NCBI RefSeq assembly: GCF_003219815.1
Contig: NZ_QJVD01000026.1
Location: 1-48,208, forward strand
DNA: 48,208 nt
Direction of reading: 5' to 3'
Source: Arthrobacter livingstonensis
GTDB lineage: Bacteria > Actinomycetota > Actinomycetes > Actinomycetales > Micrococcaceae
Shown: positions 25,805 through 34,496 of the stretch, piece by piece
Layout: every line of letters starts with the position of its first letter
Position numbering within the stretch: position 1 is the stretch's first letter
Program-made: the position numbers and the translations under genes
The notes under the pieces: model-generated
Databases searched by the model: none
The model's input: the letters and a program-made list of their open reading frames with translations, nothing else
What the model was told of the DNA's origin: nothing

Positions 25805-26236
25805 TCAGGGCCGGAAATTGCCGACATAGCGGCGCTGCCATGGTGTTTCCACGGCACGCGGTGAATAGTTGCGGCGCACGTAGTCGACGGCGTCGCGGCC
25901 GGACAGCCCGTCAAGGACGGCCAGGCAGGCCAGCGCAGTTCCGGTGCGGCCCACACCTCCCCCGCACGCGATCTCCACACGCCGGGCTGCGGAGTGTGTC
26001 CATGCCTCGTGGATTGCCTGAACCGCTTCGTCGCGGTCCAGCGGCAGCCAAAAGTCGGGCCAGCGCAGCCAACGGCTCGGCCAGCCGGAAATGCGGGGCG
26101 GACGGCCTGTGAGATACAACCCGAATTCAGGCCGCTGCCCGTCCGGGAGCGGCCGTCGCAGACCCCGGCCCCGCACCATCCTGCCGGAAGGCAGCTGCAG
26201 GAGTCCCGGCGTCGTGCCGGCCCAGGTATCAGCCAC
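25805..26236 (-). CDS. Cysteine-based protein phosphatase (tyrosine/dual-specificity type)
   Basis: This 143-residue protein contains the phosphatase P-loop C-x5-R as C91-GGGVG-R97-TG. The upstream WLPLDRDEAVQAIHEAW segment occupies the position of the general-acid loop and preceding helix. The invariant His before the Cys of classical enzymes is Ala here (ACGGGVGRTG), so substrate range or activity may differ. The start is GTG, 6 nt after the stop of the SGNH hydrolase gene, so the two are co-transcribed and probably coupled. Substrate unknown. Confidence 0.78.
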   Translation of the reverse strand: MADTWAGTTPGLLQLPSGRMVRGRGLRRPLPDGQRPEFGLYLTGRPPRISGWPSRWLRWPDFWLPLDRDEAVQAIHEAWTHSAARRVEIACGGGVGRTGTALACLAVLDGLSGRDAVDYVRRNYSPRAVETPWQRRYVGNFRP

Positions 26237-26242
26237 GGCGTG

Positions 26243-27022
26243 TCAGCCCTGGACCACCGGGGCGCGCAGCACTGGCCAGCGGGCGGACAGGCTGTCACCG
26301 GAGGACACCCCGCGCAGGCGCCGTCCGATCCACGGGCCCACGTATTCCCTGGTCCAGGCCGCATTGTCCTTGAAGGTTTCCGCACTGGTCCGCACTGGGA
26401 TGGGCGGCAGTTCCGGCAGGGGGATGCGTGCTGTTTCGCCCAGGGTTTCCAGCACCCGGTTGGCCATGTTGATGTGCCCGGGGGTGGACATGTGCATGCG
26501 GTCGACACCCCACAGGCGCCAGTCGTTGTATTCACGGAAGCGCCAGTAGTCGACGAGTTCGGCGCCGCGGGTGTCCGCCACCTCGCGCAGCAGCTCGTTG
26601 TACACGGCGGTGCGGCCGCGGATGCCGGCGAAGACCTTGGAGCTGCTGGCGTCAAAGCCGGTAAATACCAGCACCCGCGCGCCGGTGGCGGTCAGCTTGG
26701 CAATGCCGTCGGAGTAGCTGGCGAGCATGGCGTCAATGTCCACCTTGGGCCGCAGGATGTCATTGATGCCGGCATAGATGGTCACCAGTGTGGGGTTCAT
26801 GGCCACGGCCGCGTCGACCTGTCCGCTCAGGATCTGCTTCATCTTCTTGCCGCGGATGGCAAGGTTCGCGTAGCCAAAGGTCTCCCCCGGCCGTGCCGCT
26901 GCAAGCTGCCCGGCGGTGCGGTCGGCCCAGCCCCGGACCTGGTTGGGCAGTTCCGGGTCCGCATCCCCCAGGCCCTCCGTGAACGAATCCCCCAATGCCA
27001 CGTACCGTGCCGAAAATTCCAT
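26243..27022 (-). CDS. SGNH/GDSL-type hydrolase
   Basis: This 259-residue esterase/lipase-fold protein has the GDSL block as GDSFTEG with nucleophile S13. The block III Gly-x-Asn-Asp is in YAGIND near residue 94. The C-terminal catalytic Asp-x-x-His is in VDRMHMSTPGH (about residues 176-186). No signal peptide is seen, so it is cytoplasmic. It probably removes acyl or acetyl groups from a small or glycan substrate. The ATG at 27022 has AAGGAG about 7 nt upstream. A phosphatase gene follows after 6 nt. Confidence 0.92.
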   Translation of the reverse strand: MEFSARYVALGDSFTEGLGDADPELPNQVRGWADRTAGQLAAARPGETFGYANLAIRGKKMKQILSGQVDAAVAMNPTLVTIYAGINDILRPKVDIDAMLASYSDGIAKLTATGARVLVFTGFDASSSKVFAGIRGRTAVYNELLREVADTRGAELVDYWRFREYNDWRLWGVDRMHMSTPGHINMANRVLETLGETARIPLPELPPIPVRTSAETFKDNAAWTREYVGPWIGRRLRGVSSGDSLSARWPVLRAPVVQG

Positions 27023-27189
27023 GCTTTTCTCCTTGCCACACATGCTTTAACTAGGCTAATCCTATGTCTGAGGCCCGATGCCGCCGCCATGGTCCAGCGA
27101 CGGCACCTGCCCGCCCGGCGGGGCTGGCGGGGAGGTCGAAATGGACTTTTGAGGCTGATAAATCGGCATCCTGGGTCCATTTCGAGGTC

Positions 27190-29067
27190 CTACACGGCCG
27201 GCTCCAGCTCCTCGCCGGCCGCGATGAGTGCCGCGTACGCTCCCCCGGCGTCCCGCAGCTGGGCGGGCACGCCGACCTCCACCAGCGTGCCGCCCGCCAG
27301 GACGGCCAGCTGGTCCGCGTCCGCCACGGTGGAGAGCCGGTGGGCGATGGTCAGCGTGGTGCGCCCGACGGCGAGGTGGTCCAGCGCCGCCTGGACCTGC
27401 GCCTCGGTGGTGTTGTCCAGCGCCGACGTCGCCTCATCAAGAATCAGCACCCTGGGGTTGCGCAGGATGGTCCGCGCAATGGCCAGACGCTGCTGCTCGC
27501 CGCCTGAGAAACGGTGGCCGCGTGCGCCAACCAGCGTGCCCAGGCCTTCGGGCAGCCCTGCCACAAGGTCGGCGATCCGGGCCGCGCCAAGGGCGCGCCA
27601 GAGTTCGGCGTCGCCAGCATCCGGGGCAGCGAGCTGCAGGTTTTCGCGGATCGAGGCATGCACCAGGTAGGTTTCCTGGGAAACTACGCCCACAATCCTT
27701 GCCAGAACGTCGGGGGCAATGTCCCTGACGTCCACGCCATCGATGGTCACCCGGCCACCGGTGGCATCGTGCAGCCGGGGCACCAGCGCACCCAGGGTCG
27801 ATTTCCCGGAGCCCGTGGGGCCCACCACGGCCGTAGCCGTGCCAGGCAACAGCGCAAGGTCAATGCCACGCAAAACATCAGGGCCGCCGTCGTACGCGAA
27901 ACGGACGCCCTCAAACCGGACCTCGCCGCGGACCGTGGCCGGGTCAAGGGGAACGGGGCGGGCCGGCGCGGTGATGTCAGGGACCAGGTCCAGGTATTCA
28001 AAGATGCGGCTGAACAGCGCCATGGCCGTGACCCACTGGACGCCGAGGTTCAGCAGTCCCATGATGGGTCGGAAGATGGAGGCCTGCAGTGCCGTGAACG
28101 CCACGATGGTGCCGATGCTCATGGTGCTGCCGGGCAGTCCGCCGGCGAAGTAGATCAGCGCCGGGATGGCGGAGAAGATGATGCCCATGGTGGCCATGCG
28201 CCAGCGGCCGGCCAGCTGGGAGCGCAGTTCCAGCCCGATCAGCCGTTCGGAGCTGTCGGTGTAGCGGGCGGCGTCGCGGCCGGTGGTGCCCAGCGTTTTG
28301 GCGAGCCGGACGCCGGAGACGCTCAGCCCCTCCTCCACATAGGTGTTCATGGTGGCGAGCTCGGCCTGCATGGTGGAGGTGATGTCGCGCCGGAGCAGGG
28401 CCACGCGGCGGGAGAACCAGACGGCGGGCGGGATGACCACTAGCGACAACAGGGAGAGTCGGGGCGACAGTGCCACCATGGCCACGGCCGTGCCAACCGC
28501 CGTGGTCAGGTTCGACGCGACGCCGGTGGCGGTGGACGTGATGACCGACTGCATGCCGGAGATGTCATTGTTCAGCCGGGACTGGACCTCGCCACTGCGG
28601 GTCTTGGTGAAGAACGCAAGTGACTGTTTTTGCAGGTGCGTGAACAGCCGGGTGCGCAACGCATGCATGATCCTTTGGCCCATGCCCGTGGTCATCCACG
28701 TCTGGACCACGCCGATGATGGCGGTGGCGGCGGCAATGGCAATCATGGCGCCTGCCAGCCACGCGAGCAGCGGGACGTTTTTCTCCGGCAGCGCCGAGTC
28801 GATAATGCCGCGGACCAGGAACGGCTGGGCCAGGCTGATGACGCTTGAGGCGGTAATGAGCAGCACGACGACGGAGATGGTCACCTTGTGCGGGGCGAAC
28901 AAGGCAGTGATGCGCTTAATGCTCACAGGGTGACGTTCAAGTTGGGTTTTGTCAGCAGGGTTGACGCGGGCGGGGCCGCGGCCATCGCCGTTTGAAATTT
29001 TTGGGCTGTTGTTTCTTGGGGAGCGGGGCTCTTGGCCTCCGCGTGCGGAAGATATATTCTCCGTCAT
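27190..29067 (-). CDS. ABC exporter, fused permease and ATPase
   Basis: This 625-residue half-transporter has a six-helix membrane domain (about residues 55-345) and a nucleotide-binding domain. Walker A is GPTGSGKST, the signature is FSGGEQQRL and Walker B is VLILDEATSALD. It works as a homodimer or heterodimer and exports drugs, lipids or peptides; the substrate is unknown. A 50-residue polar N-terminal extension precedes the first helix. The ATG at 29067 has GGAGGTG upstream. It is divergent from a MarR regulator with a shared operator-like inverted repeat in the 101-bp gap, so it is probably repressed by it and induced by the exported compound. Confidence 0.93.
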   Translation of the reverse strand: MTENISSARGGQEPRSPRNNSPKISNGDGRGPARVNPADKTQLERHPVSIKRITALFAPHKVTISVVVLLITASSVISLAQPFLVRGIIDSALPEKNVPLLAWLAGAMIAIAAATAIIGVVQTWMTTGMGQRIMHALRTRLFTHLQKQSLAFFTKTRSGEVQSRLNNDISGMQSVITSTATGVASNLTTAVGTAVAMVALSPRLSLLSLVVIPPAVWFSRRVALLRRDITSTMQAELATMNTYVEEGLSVSGVRLAKTLGTTGRDAARYTDSSERLIGLELRSQLAGRWRMATMGIIFSAIPALIYFAGGLPGSTMSIGTIVAFTALQASIFRPIMGLLNLGVQWVTAMALFSRIFEYLDLVPDITAPARPVPLDPATVRGEVRFEGVRFAYDGGPDVLRGIDLALLPGTATAVVGPTGSGKSTLGALVPRLHDATGGRVTIDGVDVRDIAPDVLARIVGVVSQETYLVHASIRENLQLAAPDAGDAELWRALGAARIADLVAGLPEGLGTLVGARGHRFSGGEQQRLAIARTILRNPRVLILDEATSALDNTTEAQVQAALDHLAVGRTTLTIAHRLSTVADADQLAVLAGGTLVEVGVPAQLRDAGGAYAALIAAGEELEPAV

Positions 29068-29122
29068 TGGCTACACCTCCAGATGGTGTGCGGGGTGCGG
29101 GAGTCGCACCAATCAATACAGA

Positions 29123-29145
29123 GGTTACCTCACTATGTGGTAACC
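29123..29145. promoter_or_regulatory. Candidate MarR operator between exporter and regulator
   Basis: GGTTACC (29123-29129) and GGTAACC (29139-29145) form a perfect 7-bp inverted repeat with a 9-bp spacer that itself contains CAC/GTG symmetry. It lies between the two divergent start codons, upstream of the MarR -10 at 29157. Confidence 0.55.
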
Positions 29146-29156
29146 CGTCAAGTTGG

Positions 29157-29162
29157 TAGACT
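29157..29162 (+). promoter_or_regulatory. -10 element of the leaderless MarR gene
   Basis: TAGACT ends 6 nt before the ATG at 29169 and there is no Shine-Dalgarno sequence. The transcript probably starts at the ATG. The operator at 29123-29145 overlaps the expected -35 region. Confidence 0.5.
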
Positions 29163-29168
29163 GTCACC

Positions 29169-29675
29169 ATGACTTCCATCGGAGACCACCCGGCAGACTT
29201 GGGCGAGTTGTTCCACTCCGCCTTTCGCGGCCTGCGGCGCACGTGGGCCGAGCAATTGGCGCCCTGGGAGCTGACGCCGCACCAGTGGCGGGCGCTCATG
29301 ACGCTTCTGCGCCGGCGGCCGTTTGGTCAACCCGCTGGGGCTGCGGATCCTTGCACGGCGGATCCGGGTGCGCCGGAGTCGGTAGCGGCCACGGAGGCGA
29401 TGCGCTTGAAGGACCTCGCCGAGCGGCTGCGGATTGCGCCCCGTTCGGCCACCGAGGTGGTGGACCAGCTGGAGTCCAAGGATCTGGTGCGGCGCAACCC
29501 CGACCCCACCGACCGTCGCGCCACGCTGGTGGTGGCCACGGCGGCCGGCTGGCAGCTTTTTGCCGACATCACGGCGGAACGCCGGGACAAGTCCAATGAA
29601 TACTTCGCGCAGCTGTCCGAGGCTGACCGCGCCGAGCTGGCCAGAATCCTGGGCCAGCTCGGCGAACGGCCGTAA
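29169..29675 (+). CDS. MarR family transcriptional regulator
   Basis: This 168-residue protein has a winged helix-turn-helix over about residues 35-130: KDLAERLRIAPRSATEVVDQLESKDLVRRNPDPTDRRA. The DRR of the wing is the MarR hallmark. An insertion rich in Ala/Pro (about 55-75) lengthens the loop before the recognition helix. It is divergent from the ABC exporter at 27190-29067 and most probably represses both genes through the inverted repeat at 29123-29145. The effector is unknown. Confidence 0.93.
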   Translation: MTSIGDHPADLGELFHSAFRGLRRTWAEQLAPWELTPHQWRALMTLLRRRPFGQPAGAADPCTADPGAPESVAATEAMRLKDLAERLRIAPRSATEVVDQLESKDLVRRNPDPTDRRATLVVATAAGWQLFADITAERRDKSNEYFAQLSEADRAELARILGQLGERP

Positions 29676-29715
29676 CCGCTCGGCGGGCCCAGGCCGGCCC
29701 CTCCGCGGAAAATAC

Positions 29716-29845
29716 CGACGCTCCCGCAGAACCGGGGGTGTTTTTACGGAGCCTCCGTCACTTACGGGGTACTTTCCACCGACGCTCTCTCACTCAAGGC
29801 TGGCACATAGGGAGAAAATGCGCGTGTTATGCGCACGCTCCCGCA
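29716..29845. repeat. Three degenerate copies of a CGACGCTCCCGCA motif
   Basis: CGACGCTCCCGCA (29716-29728), CGACGCTCTCTCA (29780-29792) and GCACGCTCCCGCA (29833-29845) recur in the gap between the MarR gene and the VOC gene. A further inverted copy (GCGGGAGCGT) lies at 44572-44581. Between the first two copies is the 13-bp near-palindrome ACGGAGCCTCCGT. Confidence 0.5.
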
Positions 29846-29869
29846 GGGCGGATTTGGCAGCGCCGCGGG

Positions 29870-30283
29870 CTACTGCTGGGGCGTCCCGGAGATATTGACA
29901 AGCCACGGAACGCCGAACTTGTCGGTGCACATGCCGAAGGTGTCGCCCCAGGGAGCCTTGGCCAGTTGCTCGGCAACGGTGCCGCCGTCGGAGAGCTTGT
30001 TCCAATAGCCGGTCAGGACGGCGTCGTCGTCGCCGGAGAGCGAGACGGTGGAGTTGGCGGTGATTTCCATGGATTGGGGGACGTCGGCGCCCATGAGCAC
30101 CACGCCATTGTCCCCGGTCAACTGGCCGTGCATGATCTTGTCAGCCTCGGCAGGGTCCTCGGAAGCGTGGAATTCGGCGAAGGTGCTTAGATCCAGCTTG
30201 CCGCCAAACACGGAGTGGTAAAACTCCATGGCATCCTTGGCGTTGTCGCGAAAGTTCAGGTAGGGGTTGAGTTGAACGGACAT
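29870..30283 (-). CDS. VOC family (PhnB/glyoxalase-like) protein
   Basis: This 137-residue protein has the beta-alpha-beta-beta-beta fold pattern of the vicinal oxygen chelate family. It begins VQLNPYLNFRDNAKDAMEFY and has the PhnB-like FGGKLD and APWGDTFGMCTDKFGVPWLVN segments. PhnB-like VOC proteins often lack a full metal site, and their function is generally unknown. The ATG at 30283 has AAGGAG about 8 nt upstream. It lies 86 bp after the siderophore-interacting protein gene on the same strand and may be read through from it, but it is probably independent. Confidence 0.9.
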   Translation of the reverse strand: MSVQLNPYLNFRDNAKDAMEFYHSVFGGKLDLSTFAEFHASEDPAEADKIMHGQLTGDNGVVLMGADVPQSMEITANSTVSLSGDDDAVLTGYWNKLSDGGTVAEQLAKAPWGDTFGMCTDKFGVPWLVNISGTPQQ

Positions 30284-30369
30284 GTCGGGGCTCCTTGTGG
30301 GGATTGGTTGTGCTGCGATGGAAATCATTATGCTCCCCGGCCCGGCGTGTGTCTGTAGTCGCCCGGCAC

Positions 30370-31377
30370 CTAGGCCGCAAGCACCTGCCCCATCCGCCAG
30401 TAGCCCATAAAGGCCACCGCATTACGGTCCATGCCGACGTCGCGCACCAGGTACCGGCGCAGTCCGCGGATGGCAGCCGCTTCGCCCGCGATCCACGCGT
30501 AGAGCCCGTGTCCAGAAGTGGCGACGGGCGTCTCCCAGAGAAGCGAGCCGTCAATGTCCACCTCTTCGGGTTCCTCGCCCCGCAGGCATGCCGCCGGCAG
30601 AATGACGTTCCGGACGTCCGCGTCCATGAGTTCGCCGTGGGCGGCCTGGTTCCGGGCGTGCCAGCGAACCTCGACGTTGGCCCGGGTGGAAATGTCCAGG
30701 AAGTCGGACGACGCCGGCACCTCCAGCACTGCGTGCCCGGAGACGTGGGCAGGCAGCGACTCCAGGATGGCCGCGATGGCCGGCACGGCGGTTTCGTCGC
30801 CCACCAGCAGCACCCGTTCGGCGCTGCCGGGGGCAAACTCGATGCCCAGGCAGTCTCCCCAGCGGGCGCAGGGACCGATCACCGTCAGGGAATCGCCCTG
30901 GGTTGCCGCACCGGCCCATTGGCCCGCGGGGCCCGAGCCGCCGTCGGGGTGCAACACAAAGTCGATGTCCAGTTCCGCCGCACGCCCCGGGCTGGCAGGA
31001 GTGCCGAGGGCGCCAGGCGACGCCGGCACTGCCGGGCGCAGGGCCCGGACCGTGTAGGTCCGCATGGCGCCGCGCACGGATTCGTCCAGCGAGCGCCAGT
31101 TTTGATACCAGTCGTCCTGCAGCGAGCCGCGCACGGCCCGCAGTTCCGGAAGCCGACGCCCGGCCGGCGGGATGAGAACCTTGATCCGCAGATCCAGGGT
31201 CTCCCCGTCCACGCCGGTGCCAAACAGCTCCAGGTCAGGGCCGGTGAACGTAATGCGCCGGAAGTGCGGCGTCAGCTGCTGCACCTCGGCGACGGCCAGT
31301 TCAAAGGTCCGCATCGGCTTGACCGGATCCTCGACGGCTGGCGCCTCCGCCGGGGCAATTCCCACTAGTGCACTCAT
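30370..31377 (-). CDS. Siderophore-interacting protein (ferric-siderophore reductase)
   Basis: This 335-residue flavin/NADPH-type reductase releases iron from imported ferric siderophores in the cytoplasm. The FAD-binding domain is about residues 25-185, with MRTYTVRALR near 138 as the flavin-binding RxYS/T-like motif. The NAD(P)-binding SIP domain follows, with VLLVGDETAVPAIAAILE near 215. The C-terminal YWRMGQ is a family mark. It is the last gene of the siderophore operon and overlaps the ATPase stop by ATGA (31374-31377), so it is coupled to the transporter. Confidence 0.95.
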   Translation of the reverse strand: MSALVGIAPAEAPAVEDPVKPMRTFELAVAEVQQLTPHFRRITFTGPDLELFGTGVDGETLDLRIKVLIPPAGRRLPELRAVRGSLQDDWYQNWRSLDESVRGAMRTYTVRALRPAVPASPGALGTPASPGRAAELDIDFVLHPDGGSGPAGQWAGAATQGDSLTVIGPCARWGDCLGIEFAPGSAERVLLVGDETAVPAIAAILESLPAHVSGHAVLEVPASSDFLDISTRANVEVRWHARNQAAHGELMDADVRNVILPAACLRGEEPEEVDIDGSLLWETPVATSGHGLYAWIAGEAAAIRGLRRYLVRDVGMDRNAVAFMGYWRMGQVLAA

Positions 31378-32216
31378 GCCTGTACTCCTTCCAAAGCACG
31401 CGATCCCAAAAATTCCGCCCGCCGGCCCAGCGGCACCACCAGCGGGGTGCCCGTCACCGGATCGGGGACCACCACCGACTCCAGCCCAAACACCTCTCGC
31501 ACCAGCAGCGACGTCAACACGACGCCCGGCTCCCCCTCGGCCACGATCCGGCCGTCCTTCATCGCGACCAGGTGGTCCGCATACCGTGCCGCCAGGTTGA
31601 GGTCGTGCAGCACAATGGCCACCGTGGTTCCGCGCCGGGCATTGAGCTCGGACACCACGTCCAGCACCTCCACCTGGTGCGCCAGGTCCAGGTAGGTGGT
31701 GGGCTCGTCGAGCAACAGCACGTCGGTTTCCTGCGCCAGCGCCATGGCGATCCACACGCGCTGGCGCTGCCCGCCGGAGAGCTCGTCAATGTTCCGCGAC
31801 GCCAGCTCCACCGTTCCGGTGACGGCCAGGGCGGCGGCGACCGCGTCGTCGTCGTGCCTGGTCCACTGCCGGAACCAGCCCTGGTGGGGGCTGCGCCCGC
31901 GGCCCACCAAGTCGGCCACGGTGATGCCGTCCGGTGCGGTGGGCGTCTGCGGAAGGATGCCGAGCTTGCGGGCCAGCGCACGGGTGGGCACCTTGTGGAT
32001 GTCCGCGCCGTCCAGGTGAACCGCGCCCCCACCGGGCTTCAACAGCCTGGCCATTCCGCGCAGGAGCGTGGACTTCCCGCTGGCGTTGGCGCCAACAATG
32101 ACGCTCACCTTGCCGGCGGGCAGCTCCAGCGAGAGCCCGTCCACGACCGGCGCCCCGGCGTAGCCGAGGGTGAGGTTGCTGGCGGTCAGGCGGGTGGCGC
32201 CGGATTCCGGGACCAT
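31374..32216 (-). CDS. Iron-siderophore ABC transporter, ATP-binding protein
   Basis: This 280-residue FepC/FhuC-type ATPase energises siderophore uptake. Walker A is GANASGKST, the signature LSGGQRQRV and Walker B VLLLDEPTTYLD, followed by the iron-family segment HQVEVLDVV. It starts one nt after the stop of the second permease gene and ends overlapping the siderophore-interacting protein by 4 bp, so it is firmly in the operon. Confidence 0.95.
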   Translation of the reverse strand: MVPESGATRLTASNLTLGYAGAPVVDGLSLELPAGKVSVIVGANASGKSTLLRGMARLLKPGGGAVHLDGADIHKVPTRALARKLGILPQTPTAPDGITVADLVGRGRSPHQGWFRQWTRHDDDAVAAALAVTGTVELASRNIDELSGGQRQRVWIAMALAQETDVLLLDEPTTYLDLAHQVEVLDVVSELNARRGTTVAIVLHDLNLAARYADHLVAMKDGRIVAEGEPGVVLTSLLVREVFGLESVVVPDPVTGTPLVVPLGRRAEFLGSRALEGVQA

Positions 32217-32217
32217 G

Positions 32218-33273
32218 TCAGCCTCCTTGGTTGGTGCGATTGGAAGAAATAAGCAGCCACAGCAGGAACGGCGCACCGAGCGCACCGGTCACCACGCCCA
32301 CGGGCAGGGACGTGCCGGGAATGGCATTGACGGCCGCGAAATTGCCGGCCAGCACAATGGCGGCACCCACCAAAGCGGCCAGCGGAAGCGACGGTGCCCC
32401 GGCGTTGAGCCGCTTGGCGATGGGCCCCGACAGAAACGCGACAAAGGAGATGGGTCCGGCCGCCGCGGTGGGCAGAGCTGCCAGCAACACGCCCAGCACT
32501 GTCAGCAGGAGGCGCGCCCGCGGCACGTTGAAGCCCAACCCGGCGGCGGTGTCCTCGCCCAGCGCCAGCCCGCGCAGATCACGGGCGCCAAGCCCGGCGA
32601 ACGGCAGCAGCACCGCCAGGGCCACTGCCAAAATGGCCACCTTGTTCCAGTCGGCCGAGTTCAGCGAACCCGTCAGCCAAACCAGGATGTCCTGGGCGTT
32701 GCTGATATCGGCGCGGGACAGCAGGAAGGTGACGGCGGCCTGCATAAAAGCAGCGGCCCCGATGCCAATGAGGATCAGCCCGGTTCCGCCGCGACCGCGC
32801 GCCAGCCAGGTGATCAACAGCGCCACCGCGAGCGCACCTGCCATGGCTGCCACGGACACCCCTGTCCCGCCGACGCCAAAAAGCACAATGGCCGCAACGG
32901 CCGTGGCACTGGCCCCGTAGCTGATGCCAATGATGTCCGGGCTGGCCAGCGGGTTGCGCAGCATGGATTGGAAGATGGCCCCGGCCACGCCAAACGACGC
33001 CCCGGCCAGCAAGCCGAGCACCGCCTGCGGAAGCTTGTTTTCCATGACGATGAAACTGGCGCCGGGGATGGTTTCACCGCCCAGCATGCCCAGGAAGTCG
33101 GGGATGGTGACGGTGTAGCTGCCCAGCAGGATGTTCACTGCCAGCAGCCCCGCAACCAGTGCGGCCAGTGCACCCGTAATCCAGGCACGACGGCGGCGCG
33201 GCCCCCTGCGCTGCTCGCGCACCCAGGCGCCGCCCGGGTTGACAGGCACCTCGGTCTTTTCAAGGACGCTCAC
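32218..33273 (-). CDS. FecCD family iron-siderophore permease (second subunit)
   Basis: This 351-residue membrane protein has about ten transmembrane helices. Family marks include the GxxxQ-like GAIFQSMLRNPLASPDIIGIS segment and a cytoplasmic loop (RLNAGAP) that contacts the ATPase. Its N-terminal basic stretch (REQRRGPRRRRAW) precedes the first helix. The start GTG overlaps the stop of the first permease (GTGA, 33270-33273). It forms the heterodimeric channel with that protein. Confidence 0.95.
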   Translation of the reverse strand: MSVLEKTEVPVNPGGAWVREQRRGPRRRRAWITGALAALVAGLLAVNILLGSYTVTIPDFLGMLGGETIPGASFIVMENKLPQAVLGLLAGASFGVAGAIFQSMLRNPLASPDIIGISYGASATAVAAIVLFGVGGTGVSVAAMAGALAVALLITWLARGRGGTGLILIGIGAAAFMQAAVTFLLSRADISNAQDILVWLTGSLNSADWNKVAILAVALAVLLPFAGLGARDLRGLALGEDTAAGLGFNVPRARLLLTVLGVLLAALPTAAAGPISFVAFLSGPIAKRLNAGAPSLPLAALVGAAIVLAGNFAAVNAIPGTSLPVGVVTGALGAPFLLWLLISSNRTNQGG

Positions 33274-34484
33274 AGTTCAGCCTGCCTTCCACGGCGCACC
33301 ACGGCAATGAACACGGGCGCCCCCATCATGGCCGCGAGGATGCCGGCCGGAACCTCGCCGGGGAGCAGGATGACGCGGCCCGCGACATCGGCCAGCAACA
33401 GGATGGCGGGGGCAGCCAGCAGTGACATCGGCAGCAGCCAGCGGTAGTCGGGCCCCACCAGCGCGCGCAGCAGGTGCGGAACCACCAGCCCAATGAAGCC
33501 GATGGGTCCGGCGAGTGCGGTGGCCGAGCCGCACAGCAGCACAATCCCCACGGCGGAGACCGCGCGGCCCAGGCCCGGGCGGTGGCCAAGCCCGCGGGCG
33601 GTGTCGTCGCCCAGGGCCAGGGTGTTCAGCAGCTTCCCGGTGGCGAGCAAAATCACGGTGCCCACGATGACAAACGGCAGCACGGCATCGACCGAGTCCC
33701 ACGATTTTCCAGCGAGCGCACCCACCTGCCACGTGCGGAACAGGTCCAGCGAATCCTGGCTGGTCACGAGCATGGCGCTCATGAGCGAGCCCATGCCGGC
33801 TGCCATGGCGGCCCCTGCCAACGCCAGTTTCACGGGGGTTGCCCCGCTGCGGCCCAGACTAGCCACGGCATACACCACGACGGCGGCCACGGCGCTTCCG
33901 GCAAACGCAAACCAGAGGTATGAAGAGACGCTGGAGACGCCCAGGAAGAAGATGCCCGCCACCACGGCCAGCGACGCACCCGCATTCACGCCGAGGATGC
34001 CGGGATCGGCCAGGGGGTTGCGGGCAACGCCCTGCATGGACGTGCCAGCCAGGCCCAGGGAGGCACCCACCACCAGGCCGGCCACGGTGCGCACCACGCG
34101 GGAAGCGACAACGGCGTGGTCGCCGTTGCCCGGATCAAAATGGAACAGCGCGTCCAGCACGGTGGGCAGCGGCACGTTGCGGGCGCCTACCGCCAACGAG
34201 GCGAGCGCGGCCGCCGCCAGCACGGCGGCCAGCACCACGAGCCAGATGACCCGGCGCCTGACCGATATCGAGGTGCTTGCACGGGGGCCGCCTCCGGCGG
34301 TTTCCATCGCGGCAGGCGCCCCGGCCCCACGCACCCCGGCGGCAGGCGCCCCGGCGGCAGGCACCCCGGCGGCAGGCACCCCGACGCCTTGCGCGCCAAG
34401 CACCCCGGCGGCAGGCGGGAGCGACGCGCCGGCGGGTGCCGGCGTCGTACCTCCAACTGGGATTTTCAGGGCGGGTGCACCCAT
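33270..34484 (-). CDS. FecCD family iron-siderophore permease (first subunit) with repetitive N-terminus
   Basis: This 404-residue permease has the usual core of about ten helices from residue 77, including SMQGVARNPLADPGILGVNAG. It is unusual in carrying about 75 residues before the first helix, rich in Gly/Ala/Pro with pentapeptide-like repeats (GVPAA, GAPAA) encoded by a 15-bp unit at 34309-34415. The ATG at 34484 has AAGGA 9 nt upstream, overlapping the binding-protein stop, which supports translation of the extension. An in-frame ATG at 34306 would remove it. Gap to the binding protein is 12 nt. Confidence 0.92.
   Translation of the reverse strand: MGAPALKIPVGGTTPAPAGASLPPAAGVLGAQGVGVPAAGVPAAGAPAAGVRGAGAPAAMETAGGGPRASTSISVRRRVIWLVVLAAVLAAAALASLAVGARNVPLPTVLDALFHFDPGNGDHAVVASRVVRTVAGLVVGASLGLAGTSMQGVARNPLADPGILGVNAGASLAVVAGIFFLGVSSVSSYLWFAFAGSAVAAVVVYAVASLGRSGATPVKLALAGAAMAAGMGSLMSAMLVTSQDSLDLFRTWQVGALAGKSWDSVDAVLPFVIVGTVILLATGKLLNTLALGDDTARGLGHRPGLGRAVSAVGIVLLCGSATALAGPIGFIGLVVPHLLRALVGPDYRWLLPMSLLAAPAILLLADVAGRVILLPGEVPAGILAAMMGAPVFIAVVRRGRQAEL
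34309..34415 (-). repeat. Degenerate 15-bp repeats in the permease N-terminus
   Basis: About six units resembling GGCGGCAGGCACCCC, three of them directly adjacent, encode Gly-Val/Ala-Pro-Ala-Ala on the minus strand. Confidence 0.7.
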
Positions 34485-34496
34485 GCGGAACTGTCC

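Noticed and set aside
25702-26655. Long minus-strand frame spanning the phosphatase and SGNH genes
   Set aside because: It crosses two better supported genes in another frame and is Pro/Cys/Trp-rich without a family match.
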